This document shows positions 17,659 to 26,773 of a stretch of 36,473 nt of DNA, piece after piece. Location of the stretch: the NCBI GenBank assembly GCA_029261695.1, contig JAJDAV010000018.1:1-36473 (forward strand), read 5' to 3'. The notes under the pieces are model-generated. The model did not search any database. It was not told where the DNA came from and worked only from the letters and a program-made list of their open reading frames with translations. The stretch is from Nitrospinaceae bacterium. Its GTDB lineage: Bacteria > Nitrospinota > Nitrospinia > Nitrospinales > VA-1. Both the position numbers and the translations under genes were made by a program. Position 1 is the stretch's first letter, and each line of letters begins with the position of its first letter.

Positions 17659-18596
17659 GAGATGCTTTTATAAAATCCCTTTCAGAGCTTGCTGAAAAAG
17701 ATTCCAGAATTTTATTGATCACAGGCGACCTGGGCTTTGGCGTTCTGGATGAATTTTCTAAAAAATATCCCAAACAATTTTTAAATGCTGGCGTCGCCGA
17801 ACAAAACATGACGGGGCTAGCTGCAGGCCTGGCCTTGGAAGGAAGAATAGTCTTCACCTATTCGATTGCAAACTTTCCGGTGATGAGGTGTTTGGAACAA
17901 ATCCGAAATGACGTCTGCTACCACAACGCCAATGTAAAAATAATATCTATTGGAGGCGGTTTTAGTTATGGCTCCTTGGGCATTTCGCATCATGCGACGG
18001 AAGATATATCAATCATGCGATCCATGCCCGGCATGACTACTATTGTTCCCGGAGACTTATGGGATGCTTCTGAGTCCGCAAAAGCTTTGGTCAACACAGA
18101 AGGTGCCTGCTATTTAAGATTAGATAAATCTCACGCCCCCCGCACACCAGACAAAGAAGGTGAATTCAAAATTGGTAAAAGCCGGCGTTTGCTCGAAGGG
18201 AAAGATTTGACCCTCATAAGTTCCGGAGGAATTTTAGGCGTAACATTACTGGCAGCACAACAATTAAAAGAAAAAGGCATCCATTGTCGTGTTGAAAACA
18301 TGCACACTCTCAATCCCATTGATGAGGCCGCAATAGTCGCAGCTGCCAATGAAACAGATGGCATCATCACCATCGAAGAACATACCGTCAAGGGAGGCCT
18401 GGGAGGAGCTGTCGCCGAGATCTGTCTTGAAAAAGGTAACTGCCCCAAGTTTTTCCATCGCATCGGAATCAGATCAGAAATGACCTCTATCGCAGGCAGC
18501 CAAAATTATTTGCGTCAGGCACATAATATGGATGAAAACGCCATTGTTTCTACCGCTATTAAATTAATCGAAGAAAAAATAAAAACTGCCTCCTAA
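17655..18596 (+). CDS. Transketolase, C-terminal (pyrimidine-binding) subunit
   Basis: The 313-residue partner of the preceding gene. It has the pyrimidine-domain motif GVAEQNMTGLAAGLA with the catalytic E49, followed by the FTYSIANFPVMR strand and the C-terminal transketolase domain, IISSGGILG- and EEHTVKGGLGGAV-like blocks near 200-260. Together the two subunits transfer a two-carbon ketol unit. ATGA overlap with the N-terminal subunit points to translational coupling and equal amounts of both proteins. The next gene starts 2 bases after this stop, so the block 16852-19300 is one transcript. Confidence 0.92.
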   Translation: MRDAFIKSLSELAEKDSRILLITGDLGFGVLDEFSKKYPKQFLNAGVAEQNMTGLAAGLALEGRIVFTYSIANFPVMRCLEQIRNDVCYHNANVKIISIGGGFSYGSLGISHHATEDISIMRSMPGMTTIVPGDLWDASESAKALVNTEGACYLRLDKSHAPRTPDKEGEFKIGKSRRLLEGKDLTLISSGGILGVTLLAAQQLKEKGIHCRVENMHTLNPIDEAAIVAAANETDGIITIEEHTVKGGLGGAVAEICLEKGNCPKFFHRIGIRSEMTSIAGSQNYLRQAHNMDENAIVSTAIKLIEEKIKTAS

Positions 18597-18598
18597 AA

Positions 18599-19300
18599 AT
18601 GAAACGAGCTTTTGATATTATTTTTTCATTTATAGGGATGATTGTGATTAGCCCTGTGCTTATACCGGCCACCCTGGCAGCATGGCTTCAGGATTTTCAT
18701 TCTCCATTTTATTTTTCGGTCCGAGTTGGAAAAGGTGGAAAAACTTTTAATATGGTTAAGCTTCGGTCCATGAAAGTGAATGCCGATAGCTCAGGAGTCT
18801 TTTCAACAACCAGCAACGATCCACGAATCACTCCCATAGGAAAATTAATCAGGAAGTTTAAATTAGATGAACTCCCACAAGGCTGGCATGTCTTAAATGG
18901 CGATATGAGTTTTGTAGGACCTCGGCCGCAAGTTCCGTTTGGAGTAGACGATTACACAGAAAAAGAAAAAGGCCTGCTTAAAGCCAGACCTGGGATCACA
19001 GATTTTTCATCGATTGTGTTTGCAGATGAAAGTGAAATCCTAAAAGACAGTAAGGACCCTGACCATGATTACGATCTTCTGATTCGTCCATGGAAAAGCC
19101 GACTAGGACTTTTCTATATTGATAAGCAGTCACTATTGCTTGATATTTTCTTAATGGTGCTAACACTTGTAGGAATCGCATCCAGAGAGAAGGCCTTAAA
19201 AGGAGTCGTCTACGCCTTAAGAAAGCTAAAGGCGGACCCTGAACTAATTCGGGTTTGCCAAAGACTGGAGCCCTTGCAACCGCACACCCCACCCGCCTAG
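18599..19300 (+). CDS. Initiating sugar-phosphate transferase (PglC/WcaJ-type, monotopic)
   Basis: A 233-residue membrane-associated phosphoglycosyl transferase that moves a sugar-1-phosphate onto undecaprenyl phosphate, the first committed step of the glycan. Residues 6-30 form the hydrophobic re-entrant helix. VRVGKGGKTFNMVKLRSM (41-58), the catalytic pair D90-E91 in KLDELPQ, and SFVGPRPQ at 104-111 are the family hallmarks. It is close to the small PglC type, without the large N-terminal membrane domain of WbaP or WcaJ, and has about 40 extra C-terminal residues. It is the last gene of the plus-strand locus and runs towards the minus-strand DCC gene with a 37-base gap. Confidence 0.92.
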   Translation: MKRAFDIIFSFIGMIVISPVLIPATLAAWLQDFHSPFYFSVRVGKGGKTFNMVKLRSMKVNADSSGVFSTTSNDPRITPIGKLIRKFKLDELPQGWHVLNGDMSFVGPRPQVPFGVDDYTEKEKGLLKARPGITDFSSIVFADESEILKDSKDPDHDYDLLIRPWKSRLGLFYIDKQSLLLDIFLMVLTLVGIASREKALKGVVYALRKLKADPELIRVCQRLEPLQPHTPPA

Positions 19301-19337
19301 AAAACCACCCACCTGACCACCGAACCTATAAGGGAGT

Positions 19338-19748
19338 TTAAAGAAGAAATCTATTGGTTTCATCTGTTGAAGGAACCAGGCAGGAAACCCGGGGAAACCA
19401 ACGGTATCTGTTTCTTGCAATCCATTTGTAAAAAAAGTCTCGAATTGATGAAGGAACCCATAAAAACACTCCCGCAAGAGCATATATATTCCCAAGAGAA
19501 CATAAAATTTTTAAGGCCCCCGTACTCTCAATAAAGTGCCCTTCTTCATTCAAAAGGATTAATGAATCTGTGTCTTCGCGAAGGTGGCGAGGGAGGCAGG
19601 CTTCTGCAGTTTTTCCCTGGAGAGGAGCAAAATGAAATATCTTCGATCGATCTCTCTTTAAAATGAACTGCACGGATTGATGGCAGAAACCACAGTTCCC
19701 ATCATAAAAAATAATGGGAATGTTTTCAGTTTGGCTATGTTCTGTCAC
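19338..19748 (-). CDS. DCC-family (DUF393) thiol-disulfide oxidoreductase-like protein
   Basis: A 136-residue protein with the family motif DGNCGFC at 16-22, giving a C-x2-C pair (C19, C22). It is followed by the RDRSKIFHFAPLQG block usual in DUF393 proteins. The start is GTG 19748. The gene lies 49 bases after the HTTM-like gene on the same strand. DUF393 proteins often accompany HTTM membrane proteins, so the two are probably partners. The biochemical role of the pair is unknown. Confidence 0.82.
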   Translation of the reverse strand: MTEHSQTENIPIIFYDGNCGFCHQSVQFILKRDRSKIFHFAPLQGKTAEACLPRHLREDTDSLILLNEEGHFIESTGALKILCSLGNIYALAGVFLWVPSSIRDFFYKWIARNRYRWFPRVSCLVPSTDETNRFLL

Positions 19749-19797
19749 AATTTTAAATTATCTGAATGAGGTTGAACTAATATAAAAGAATTTTAAA

Positions 19798-21600
19798 TTA
19801 CGGAATTGGAATCTTTCTAATTATTTTATCCTGAAGCAAATGAGCCTTATCGTCTTCGTAGTGATACTCTCTGAACCGAATTCTAATTAATTTTATAGGT
19901 TCCTGAAGCTTATAAACCCCTGGAGGGTCATGAAAAAAATCATCAAAATAAACATGGTGAGGAGCCGGAAAATAGCTAAAAACTATATCCTTACTCTTCC
20001 GTTTATTTAAATTATGGAAATAGGTCTGTATAAACTCATCAAATTGTTTTGCCTTTTCTTCATCATAATTATTCTTACCAATTTTTTCCTTGAGGGCAGG
20101 AAGACCTGCGATCCCTGAGTTTTTAACAGCGATAAATTGGTCGTATTTGGTTGTACCCCCTGTAGAGTAAATTAATTTCTCATCAATTATGTACTCAAAA
20201 CGCTGAAACTCAAATAGAACGTGAAAAGGATCCATGAAACTATCCTGGATCCTATAGGATTTTCCACTCTCTCCAATTCCTTCGGTCTGAAGTTTAAAAT
20301 AATTCCTTGTATCCCACCAGCCTAACGGGACAGGTCTAAAATATATTTCGGAAAAGAAGATAATAAGAATAGAAAAGACAAAATATTTTCCATTAAAAAT
20401 AACCTCATAGGGTTTCTTTTCGAGAGCTAGTAAAAATACTACTAAAGCCAAATTCACCCAAATCCATTTCCAAAACAATATTCCAGACTCAATAAAGATT
20501 CCTAAATGAAGAGCGGCGAATGAAAGAATGAAAAGAATTGCAATTTTTTTTCTAAATAAAATAAATAGGGCCCCAATCTCCAATGCCACTGTGGCGAGCA
20601 TCATAGGGGTGTTTAAAAACTTTAACCATTCGACAAACTGCTGCTTGGCTGACTCATCAAGAAAAGCCAACCACCCCATATCAAGCTTCCAAATAGCATG
20701 CAGATACAATTCATTTATGAAAGACCATTCATAAAAATTAGGACTTATCCAAAGTTTCTTTACTCCCGGATTAAAATAGAATGAAGCGCAAATACAAATA
20801 ATAAGAAAAACATAGGTTTTGCATTTTATCTTCCCTTCAATCAAGCTCACCGGAAAGGCAGACAAGATAGCCCTTATAATTTTTTTCTGTCCCACTTCCA
20901 CGGAATTAACAAGGCCGCCATATTTTGCATGCAAAAGTCTTGTTAAAATCACTAAATGCATGAAAGCCATAAAAGCCAGAAGCATGTTCGTGGGTAAATA
21001 CTTATCGTTTATGGAAAAGTGGATCAGGGGATAGTTAAATTGGGATATAACAAGAAGAAATGCAGGGACAAAAATTGCAGCGAAGGCCGGGTGCACCAAT
21101 ATCAAACCCGCTGAAAAGAGCAGAAAAAACCTGTCAAAATAATGAGCCTGATCTAGATACAAATTATAATCATAGGTTGAATAAGCCCATGCTAGAACGA
21201 AAGCAACTATGAATATAAAATATTTTAACTTGCGGCTTGACTCAAAATTTTTCCAATAAAGATATTTATAATTTAAAAATATAAACACATTGTTGAGGAC
21301 AAACCCAGCCAGAACTACCGGATTTTTCAAACTGGCCAGAAGCAAACTGGAAGAATAATAGGGAACTTGCTGAGGCGAGCTCTCAAGGTTGAAGTTAAAG
21401 ATTTTAAAATTAAAAATATTATAAAATAAATCATTAATCTTGCCGATCGCCCTCTCATACCCGAGATAAAAGGTAATATAATTGAGACCCCAGAGAAAAA
21501 GAAAAAAGAATATTAAGAAAAGAGTCTGGAAGTAAAAAGACTTTTCGGAGTCTTGTGTTGGGTTTTCAGATGAGGGTAAAGCGGGCTCTTCAGGTTTCAT
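19798..21600 (-). CDS. HTTM-like (vitamin-K-carboxylase-related) membrane protein
   Basis: A 600-residue protein with about a dozen hydrophobic segments from residue 25 to about 415, then a soluble, charged C-terminal domain of about 185 residues. The membrane part shows HTTM character: YFDRFFLLFSAGLILVHP and FAALHLGIFIESGI with histidines inside helices. The downstream DCC neighbour supports the call, since HTTM and DUF393 genes are commonly paired. Carboxylase activity cannot be assumed. Start ATG 21600 has AAGGAG 5 bases upstream. It lies 126 bases after the BY-kinase gene and may share its transcript. Confidence 0.65.
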   Translation of the reverse strand: MKPEEPALPSSENPTQDSEKSFYFQTLFLIFFFLFLWGLNYITFYLGYERAIGKINDLFYNIFNFKIFNFNLESSPQQVPYYSSSLLLASLKNPVVLAGFVLNNVFIFLNYKYLYWKNFESSRKLKYFIFIVAFVLAWAYSTYDYNLYLDQAHYFDRFFLLFSAGLILVHPAFAAIFVPAFLLVISQFNYPLIHFSINDKYLPTNMLLAFMAFMHLVILTRLLHAKYGGLVNSVEVGQKKIIRAILSAFPVSLIEGKIKCKTYVFLIICICASFYFNPGVKKLWISPNFYEWSFINELYLHAIWKLDMGWLAFLDESAKQQFVEWLKFLNTPMMLATVALEIGALFILFRKKIAILFILSFAALHLGIFIESGILFWKWIWVNLALVVFLLALEKKPYEVIFNGKYFVFSILIIFFSEIYFRPVPLGWWDTRNYFKLQTEGIGESGKSYRIQDSFMDPFHVLFEFQRFEYIIDEKLIYSTGGTTKYDQFIAVKNSGIAGLPALKEKIGKNNYDEEKAKQFDEFIQTYFHNLNKRKSKDIVFSYFPAPHHVYFDDFFHDPPGVYKLQEPIKLIRIRFREYHYEDDKAHLLQDKIIRKIPIP

Positions 21601-21726
21601 ACCAACTCCTTGTAGACGTTGGACCGAGAAATATTTGGTGCGAAACCCAATCCGTCCTAGATTAAACTATGGAAATGCGGTAACTAAACTATCTGGGTTA
21701 AAAGCATTACACATGCGTTCTCCCAC

Positions 21727-24009
21727 TTAAACTTTTTTCTTACTTTGCGCCACTCCAGCATAATCTGATCCATAATAACCGTATTCTTTATTTCCATAAT
21801 ATCCATAATACGGGGTGGCATCTTTGGGATTGACCATATTCAGGACAACTCCAATAATTTTATGAGTTGTCGCCATTAATTCCTGTCCTGATTTCCTTCG
21901 TTCCGAAGTACCCGCTTGTTTTGTATCTGCCGTTGTCGAGAACACAAATTTATTCAATGCCCTTTGGACTAACGGGGCATCATTCCCTCCGGCCTTAACC
22001 ACAAAAATAATACCATCACAGGACTTACTTATAGTGGAAGCATCTGAAACCAACATCACTGGAGGCACATCAATAATCACATGATCATAATTATCTCGCA
22101 AATATGAAATCAGGCTTTTAAATTTCAAGGAATTTATTAGATCAACCATATTTTCTACTGATTCCCCCCTAGGAAGAATAGAAACGTTATGATTGATCCC
22201 GGTAGAATGGATGCATTCGTTCAAAGGGTTTTTCCCTGAAATTGCTTCCACCAGGCCGGGTTCCTCTTGGATATTAAAAATAGAATGTATTCTTGGTCTG
22301 CGTAAATCCGCATCAAGTATTAAAACCCGCTTGCCTAAATGTGCCAAAGCCAATGCCAGATTTGAAACCAGGGTGGATTTCCCTTCTTTCGGGGTTGCGC
22401 TGGCAACCATCAAAACCTTTTTCGAATTCCCTGGTGTCGCATTCAGCAGGTTGGTTCTTAGCATTCGAAATTCTTCTACCCGTTGTGAATCGCTATTTTG
22501 CCTTAGAGGCAAGTTACCCTCACCTTTACTGAACATGGAAATTGAGCCCAAGTTTAAAAAAGGTATCTGCCCTTCCATGTCTTCTTCTGTACGCAATGTA
22601 CGATCTAAAGATTCAAGAAAGAAAACTAGAAAAATCCCAAAGAATGCCCCTAAACCAAAAGACAACCCGACATTCAAGGTGATATTAGGTTTGATATGGG
22701 ATATTGGCACTTCTGCAGCATCAACAATTCTCACATTACTGTCAGTTTGCTTCGATTCAATATCTGTTTCCTTTTGCCTCTGCAAAAGTATTTCATACAT
22801 TTTTCGATCACTCGCAACATCTCTGCTAAGGGAGTTGAAACGAAGCACATCTTTATCAAGAATAATAACCCCTTTTTTTTGTTCAATCTGACGATTAATC
22901 AAAGACTTTTCTCGCGATCTTAGAGATTGCAAGTCTATTTCAAGGGATCTCAACATTCTATCAATTGCTAAAGGAGTTCTTTCTTCCAGTCCTTTAAGTT
23001 TTTGTGAGAGGGAAGTTATCTTCGGATGTTTAGGACCCAACTTTTTTGATTCTTCAGAAAGCTGCTTTTTGATTTCTCTATATTCAATATTTAAGGATTT
23101 TAAATTTGAATTTCGAACTGTATCTGGAAGATCTAGTAATAATTCAACCGGTTCATCCATTCTTGATTCCAACTGATTTTTAAGAGTCTCTTTTCTGACA
23201 ATGTCCGATTTAACAGCATTGATTTCCGAGTTTGTCAGAGTGAGTTTTTGATTGGCAATTACTCGCCTTTCATCAAGGGAGGTGAGTTTTTTTCTTTCTT
23301 TAAAATCGGATAGAATTTTTTCTGTTTTACTCAGTTGGTTTTTAGTTTCTTCCAGTCTGGCGTCCAGCCAATCCCCCACCCCTGCTTCTTGTGAACTTTT
23401 TAGTTCAATTTTTTTCAGGATAAATATATCGGCCACACTATTCGCTATTTCAGCAGCCCAACTTGGGGAATGGTCTAAATAGCTAATCTTCACCAACCGG
23501 TCTCCTGAGACCGGATCAATTTCCAGATTACCAAGGAAACGATTTACCAGGGAGGTATAAGGGTCACTCGCTACATCTTCTTCATTTAATTTTTCTCGAA
23601 TTCCAAATTCGATCATTTTGTCCCCAACCCACTTCCGGAAATGGGAGAGACTAAATCCCTCAGAGCTTTCTACTTTATCCCCAAGTCTATCTTCCAAACC
23701 AAGGCGCTGGATAACATTTTTTGCGAGAGACCGACTTTTTAACAATTCATACTGTGTTTGATAAAAACCAAAGGCTCCCATGCCCATGCCTGGGGAAGGA
23801 AATGATGGAGTTAACTGAAGGGCTTTGGGAGGTTCTCGCTCAATAAGGATTTGCACCGTCGCCCTGTAAACGGGTTTCATGCGATATGAAATCAGGGTAG
23901 TCACTAAGACAAAAAATAAAATACACCCAATAAATGTAAACTTCCTTTTGGAAATTACCTTAAAGAATTCAGAAATCTGGAAATCTTCAGTATCTTTATT
24001 TAAGATCAC
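21727..24009 (-). CDS. Polysaccharide co-polymerase / BY-kinase (Wzc-type)
   Basis: A 760-residue inner-membrane protein that sets glycan chain length and controls export by tyrosine autophosphorylation. It has a Wzz domain with a membrane helix at about 27-47, a long periplasmic coiled region (about 200-430), a second helix around 445-468, then a cytoplasmic kinase. Walker A is ATPKEGKST with K544; Walker A-prime is LDADLRRPR with D566 and D568; DVPP marks Walker B. The C-terminal tail (734-750) carries eight tyrosines, the usual phosphorylation cluster. Start GTG 24009 has AGGGG upstream. The barrel gene precedes it by 50 bases. Confidence 0.93.
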   Translation of the reverse strand: MILNKDTEDFQISEFFKVISKRKFTFIGCILFFVLVTTLISYRMKPVYRATVQILIEREPPKALQLTPSFPSPGMGMGAFGFYQTQYELLKSRSLAKNVIQRLGLEDRLGDKVESSEGFSLSHFRKWVGDKMIEFGIREKLNEEDVASDPYTSLVNRFLGNLEIDPVSGDRLVKISYLDHSPSWAAEIANSVADIFILKKIELKSSQEAGVGDWLDARLEETKNQLSKTEKILSDFKERKKLTSLDERRVIANQKLTLTNSEINAVKSDIVRKETLKNQLESRMDEPVELLLDLPDTVRNSNLKSLNIEYREIKKQLSEESKKLGPKHPKITSLSQKLKGLEERTPLAIDRMLRSLEIDLQSLRSREKSLINRQIEQKKGVIILDKDVLRFNSLSRDVASDRKMYEILLQRQKETDIESKQTDSNVRIVDAAEVPISHIKPNITLNVGLSFGLGAFFGIFLVFFLESLDRTLRTEEDMEGQIPFLNLGSISMFSKGEGNLPLRQNSDSQRVEEFRMLRTNLLNATPGNSKKVLMVASATPKEGKSTLVSNLALALAHLGKRVLILDADLRRPRIHSIFNIQEEPGLVEAISGKNPLNECIHSTGINHNVSILPRGESVENMVDLINSLKFKSLISYLRDNYDHVIIDVPPVMLVSDASTISKSCDGIIFVVKAGGNDAPLVQRALNKFVFSTTADTKQAGTSERRKSGQELMATTHKIIGVVLNMVNPKDATPYYGYYGNKEYGYYGSDYAGVAQSKKKV

Positions 24010-24059
24010 AGCAGGTGCCCCTGTTCATTTAAAGTATTCCAACAATGATTTTCAAAGAT

Positions 24060-25448
24060 TCAAAAAACCGTTGCAACAGACAAAGATAAAGAGTTTCTTA
24101 CATAGTCGCCGTCATCAAAATTAGAACTATCTTGGCTGCGTTTATATCCCAACTCAACTTTTAGCCACTTTTGAATGTTGTAAATCAAATCCAGCTCGGC
24201 TGTAGTAACATTATCACTTCTCTCTTTCAAAGTGCCGTTGTCATTAATAGCATCCGCTTGCGCTTCACTAAAGTCACGATTCTCAAATCCGAAAAAAGCC
24301 CTCGTCCCAATTTTAGGGAATAATGGCCATTGCTGTTCCCAAGCTAAACTAATATTCGTAGCAATGTGAAAGGAGGTTGCTGCAAAAGTCGAATCCTGGA
24401 CACTTCTTTCGCCTTTAAGAGTAAATTTAGTTCGATCTGAAAAATCATAATTCAGGTTCGCTTTATAACTAAAACCTCCTCGACTACTACCGCCAGAAAT
24501 TATTCTCTCCTGATAGCCAATCCCCAAGTCTCCCGAAATCAAAGCTGAAGGCTCAAATTTTACGACAGCAAAAAAACCATAAAGGTTGGAGTCGTTGTTG
24601 GTGGATTGCGGTGCGGTATAGAGGGTGTTTTGATAAATCAAGTTAACCCCAAAACTTGTTAACGATGTCCAAGCCCATAGAAAAGATGAGGAAGCATTGA
24701 ATTCGTTATTGTCTTCCCCTTGTAGAGTTGAAGCTTCAAATCTTTCGAATCCCATTTTCCCATTTAAGCTCACCACAGTTCTAGGTGTTAATGCCCACCG
24801 AAACCGCTCACCCAATTCTGTTAAAGTCCGCTCTGATCTCGGGTTAAAATTACTCGCAAACTCAGAGGATGAGGGGTCAACAGTATTCAGATAATTGCCA
24901 AACAAAGAAAGCTGCGTTCTACCCCCCTTACCCGCAAGGGTGACTTCAACATCTAAATCATGGTGTATGAAGTCTTCCTGACTGGTTTTGATAAAATTCT
25001 CATCCTTAGCTTCATAAAAAAACTCGAACCCCCAAGGGTCCCCATCCTCAAGCTCTTTACTTACCCCCAAAGATCCTGAAAGTGTATAAATGCTGTCTGA
25101 GGTGGGTGATTCAAAAGTCCCGTTTGAAAAACTCTGGTCGGCCTCAAGAAATATATTGTCATCGTATTTGTAAGAAACTTTCGCACCCGGGTGGATATTA
25201 AAACGCCCTACCCGAATATCACCCTCAGGCTTATTCGTTTTTCGGGTCGCGAAGGGAACATTTAGGATTCTAGTCGACCCCAAGGCTATTTGGGCTTCTT
25301 CATTCTCTAAAGTTTCACTAGCTACAACGGGCTCAGCGGAGGGTATATTTTTGGCTTCCATTACAGGCTCCGCAGATAACACCGAACACCAAAACAGAAC
25401 TGCTGGCAAAAACAAGAGTCTCATTAATTTTTCTTTCCATCTGGTCAA
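24060..25448 (-). CDS. Outer-membrane beta-barrel protein of the exopolysaccharide locus
   Basis: A 462-residue protein with a signal peptide (hydrophobic 10-24, cleavage likely after SAE/SAEP near 25-28). A low-complexity linker is followed by regular alternating beta strands that end in the aromatic, C-terminal SLSVATVF. This fits a porin-like barrel of the type often seen with capsule or exopolysaccharide genes (BBP2-like). The family is not certain. The TTG at 25448 has GAGGG six bases upstream; an ATG at 25424 would remove eight residues and still leave a signal peptide. It is the first gene of the minus-strand export operon. It could be the outer-membrane exit, since no Wza-type gene is present. 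Confidence 0.75.
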   Translation of the reverse strand: MTRWKEKLMRLLFLPAVLFWCSVLSAEPVMEAKNIPSAEPVVASETLENEEAQIALGSTRILNVPFATRKTNKPEGDIRVGRFNIHPGAKVSYKYDDNIFLEADQSFSNGTFESPTSDSIYTLSGSLGVSKELEDGDPWGFEFFYEAKDENFIKTSQEDFIHHDLDVEVTLAGKGGRTQLSLFGNYLNTVDPSSSEFASNFNPRSERTLTELGERFRWALTPRTVVSLNGKMGFERFEASTLQGEDNNEFNASSSFLWAWTSLTSFGVNLIYQNTLYTAPQSTNNDSNLYGFFAVVKFEPSALISGDLGIGYQERIISGGSSRGGFSYKANLNYDFSDRTKFTLKGERSVQDSTFAATSFHIATNISLAWEQQWPLFPKIGTRAFFGFENRDFSEAQADAINDNGTLKERSDNVTTAELDLIYNIQKWLKVELGYKRSQDSSNFDDGDYVRNSLSLSVATVF

Positions 25449-25890
25449 GTCTAGCCCTCGTTTTTCAAAAATAATTATTAGCCCGTTTTGGACACTTTTA
25501 AATACTCAAAAAACTTTTTTAAAACAACCCATTAAAAAAAATTGAACCCAATTAGAAGCCTGTCATCAATTTTTTTCCTGAATATTACAGGTCATTCTAC
25601 TGATTGGAGTTTTGACCATTTATACGGTTGAAAATTTAATTTGCGGTCTTAAAAATATAGCTTAAATACTTAAAAAGTCAAGCCTTATTAGGAATTTCGA
25701 CCTCTCTTCCAACTTTGATTATGCAACCCTAAAAAATAAAATGGATTGCTTGATAATCTGCCATTATTGGCGAAATCATTTATCTAAACGGGAAAAAGAT
25801 GTGCTTATGGAAGAAAACAGGTTTTAAAATAGGGGTGCTGTGAAAAACTTTGCTGTAAGAGGAGGAGGGGGAAAAGCAGGAAATGGAAAA
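25449..25890. other. Intergenic region upstream of the export operon
   Basis: 442 bases between two minus-strand genes. The part near 25654-25681 holds a sigma70-like promoter for the barrel gene; about 200 bases of leader separate it from the start. The right part, down to the HDOD stop codon, shows no gene apart from a 28-codon reading frame at 25741-25827 that I do not trust. No terminator with a clear U tract was found. Confidence 0.55.
25654..25681 (-). promoter_or_regulatory. Sigma70-type promoter for the polysaccharide export operon
   Basis: On the minus strand a TTGACT -35 box (25676-25681) and a TATATT -10 box (25654-25659) are separated by 16 bases. Transcription would start near 25647 and leave an untranslated leader of about 200 bases before the barrel gene. 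Both boxes match the consensus at five of six positions. Confidence 0.55.
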
Positions 25891-26724
25891 TCAGCCGTAA
25901 AACATTTGAAATATTTCCTCAAAAGAACTCTGAACAGATAACTTTATTCCTGAAAGTTGTTGTCTCTCTAATTGGAGAAACTCCATAATTTGACCTCCCA
26001 AGGGAGGGATAAAAGGCTCACCACTGCCTCCAAAATCCATTTCATACGCAAGGATATCCGCTAAATGAACGATAGCAGCATATTTGGGGAATTTGGGAGC
26101 ATTTAGAGGATTATGATGATAAATAGTGGTTTCAACCATAAGCTCAGGCAACCGCCACCTATTTAACAATTCTCCCCCGACCTGAGCATGAGTAAATCCT
26201 AATTCCTCCTGTTCTACCTGGTGGAGGTGCTTCCCCTCATAATTTGCCCGGTTTAGGCAGGTTCTTGCTATTCCCGCAGATTCCTTACATAAGACCAAGC
26301 CTCCAATATCATGAAGTAACCCCAACAAATATAATTTCTCTGTATTTGCTTCTCCAAACAAGAGAGCAATTTCTCTAACAATCAAACCGCTGGCAATATT
26401 GTGCCTCCAATAGTTATCCAAGTTTATCAAGTCTTTTGGAATACCTTGAAACTTGGTCATAACAACTGTCGCTAGGGCAAGATCACCTAGTTGATCAACA
26501 CCAAGAATGTTCAGAGCATGGGTTATGGAATCAACAGGTCCAGACAATCCGTAAAAGGAGCTATTAACGATTCTTAGAAGCCTGCTGGAAAGGCCTGCGT
26601 CAGAACGAATAATCTCAGCGAAATCCTGAAAAGTGCTTTCAGGATTCTCAATGGCCGTTTTAAGCTTATGATAAACCGTAGGCGGAGAAGCCACCTCATT
26701 AGTTAGAATATCTTGGATTTCCAA
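25891..26724 (-). CDS. HDOD-domain signalling protein
   Basis: A 277-residue protein that is essentially one HDOD domain, a relative of HD-GYP and HD phosphohydrolases. The opening LPPTVYHKL-like segment (here SPPTVYHKLKTAIENPESTF), SRLLRIVNSSFYG, SITHALNILG, LLGLLHDIGGLVL and the HAQVGGELL motif are all in the usual order. The HD dyad is present (LLHDIG), but the set of metal ligands is incomplete, as is usual for HDOD proteins, so catalysis is doubtful. These proteins take part in signal transduction. Start TTG 26724 is fixed by AAGGAGG eight bases upstream. No kinase or cyclase is next to it. Confidence 0.88.
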   Translation of the reverse strand: MEIQDILTNEVASPPTVYHKLKTAIENPESTFQDFAEIIRSDAGLSSRLLRIVNSSFYGLSGPVDSITHALNILGVDQLGDLALATVVMTKFQGIPKDLINLDNYWRHNIASGLIVREIALLFGEANTEKLYLLGLLHDIGGLVLCKESAGIARTCLNRANYEGKHLHQVEQEELGFTHAQVGGELLNRWRLPELMVETTIYHHNPLNAPKFPKYAAIVHLADILAYEMDFGGSGEPFIPPLGGQIMEFLQLERQQLSGIKLSVQSSFEEIFQMFYG

Positions 26725-26773
26725 AAACCACCCTCCTTAACATATCGGAATAGAAATATTAATAAAGAATACT

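Noticed and set aside
16852-18596. Possibility that the split TPP enzyme is a pyruvate dehydrogenase E1 or DXP synthase
   Set aside because: Motifs SSHIGSS, KGHAA and GHGLPIGTGMA and the subunit sizes fit split transketolase better.
22193-22891. 232-codon open frame antisense to the BY-kinase
   Set aside because: Shadow of a strong, fully conserved gene on the other strand; composition is serine- and lysine-rich without domain features.
25741-25827. 28-codon reading frame starting with ATG
   Set aside because: Very short, no clear ribosome-binding site, no recognisable character.
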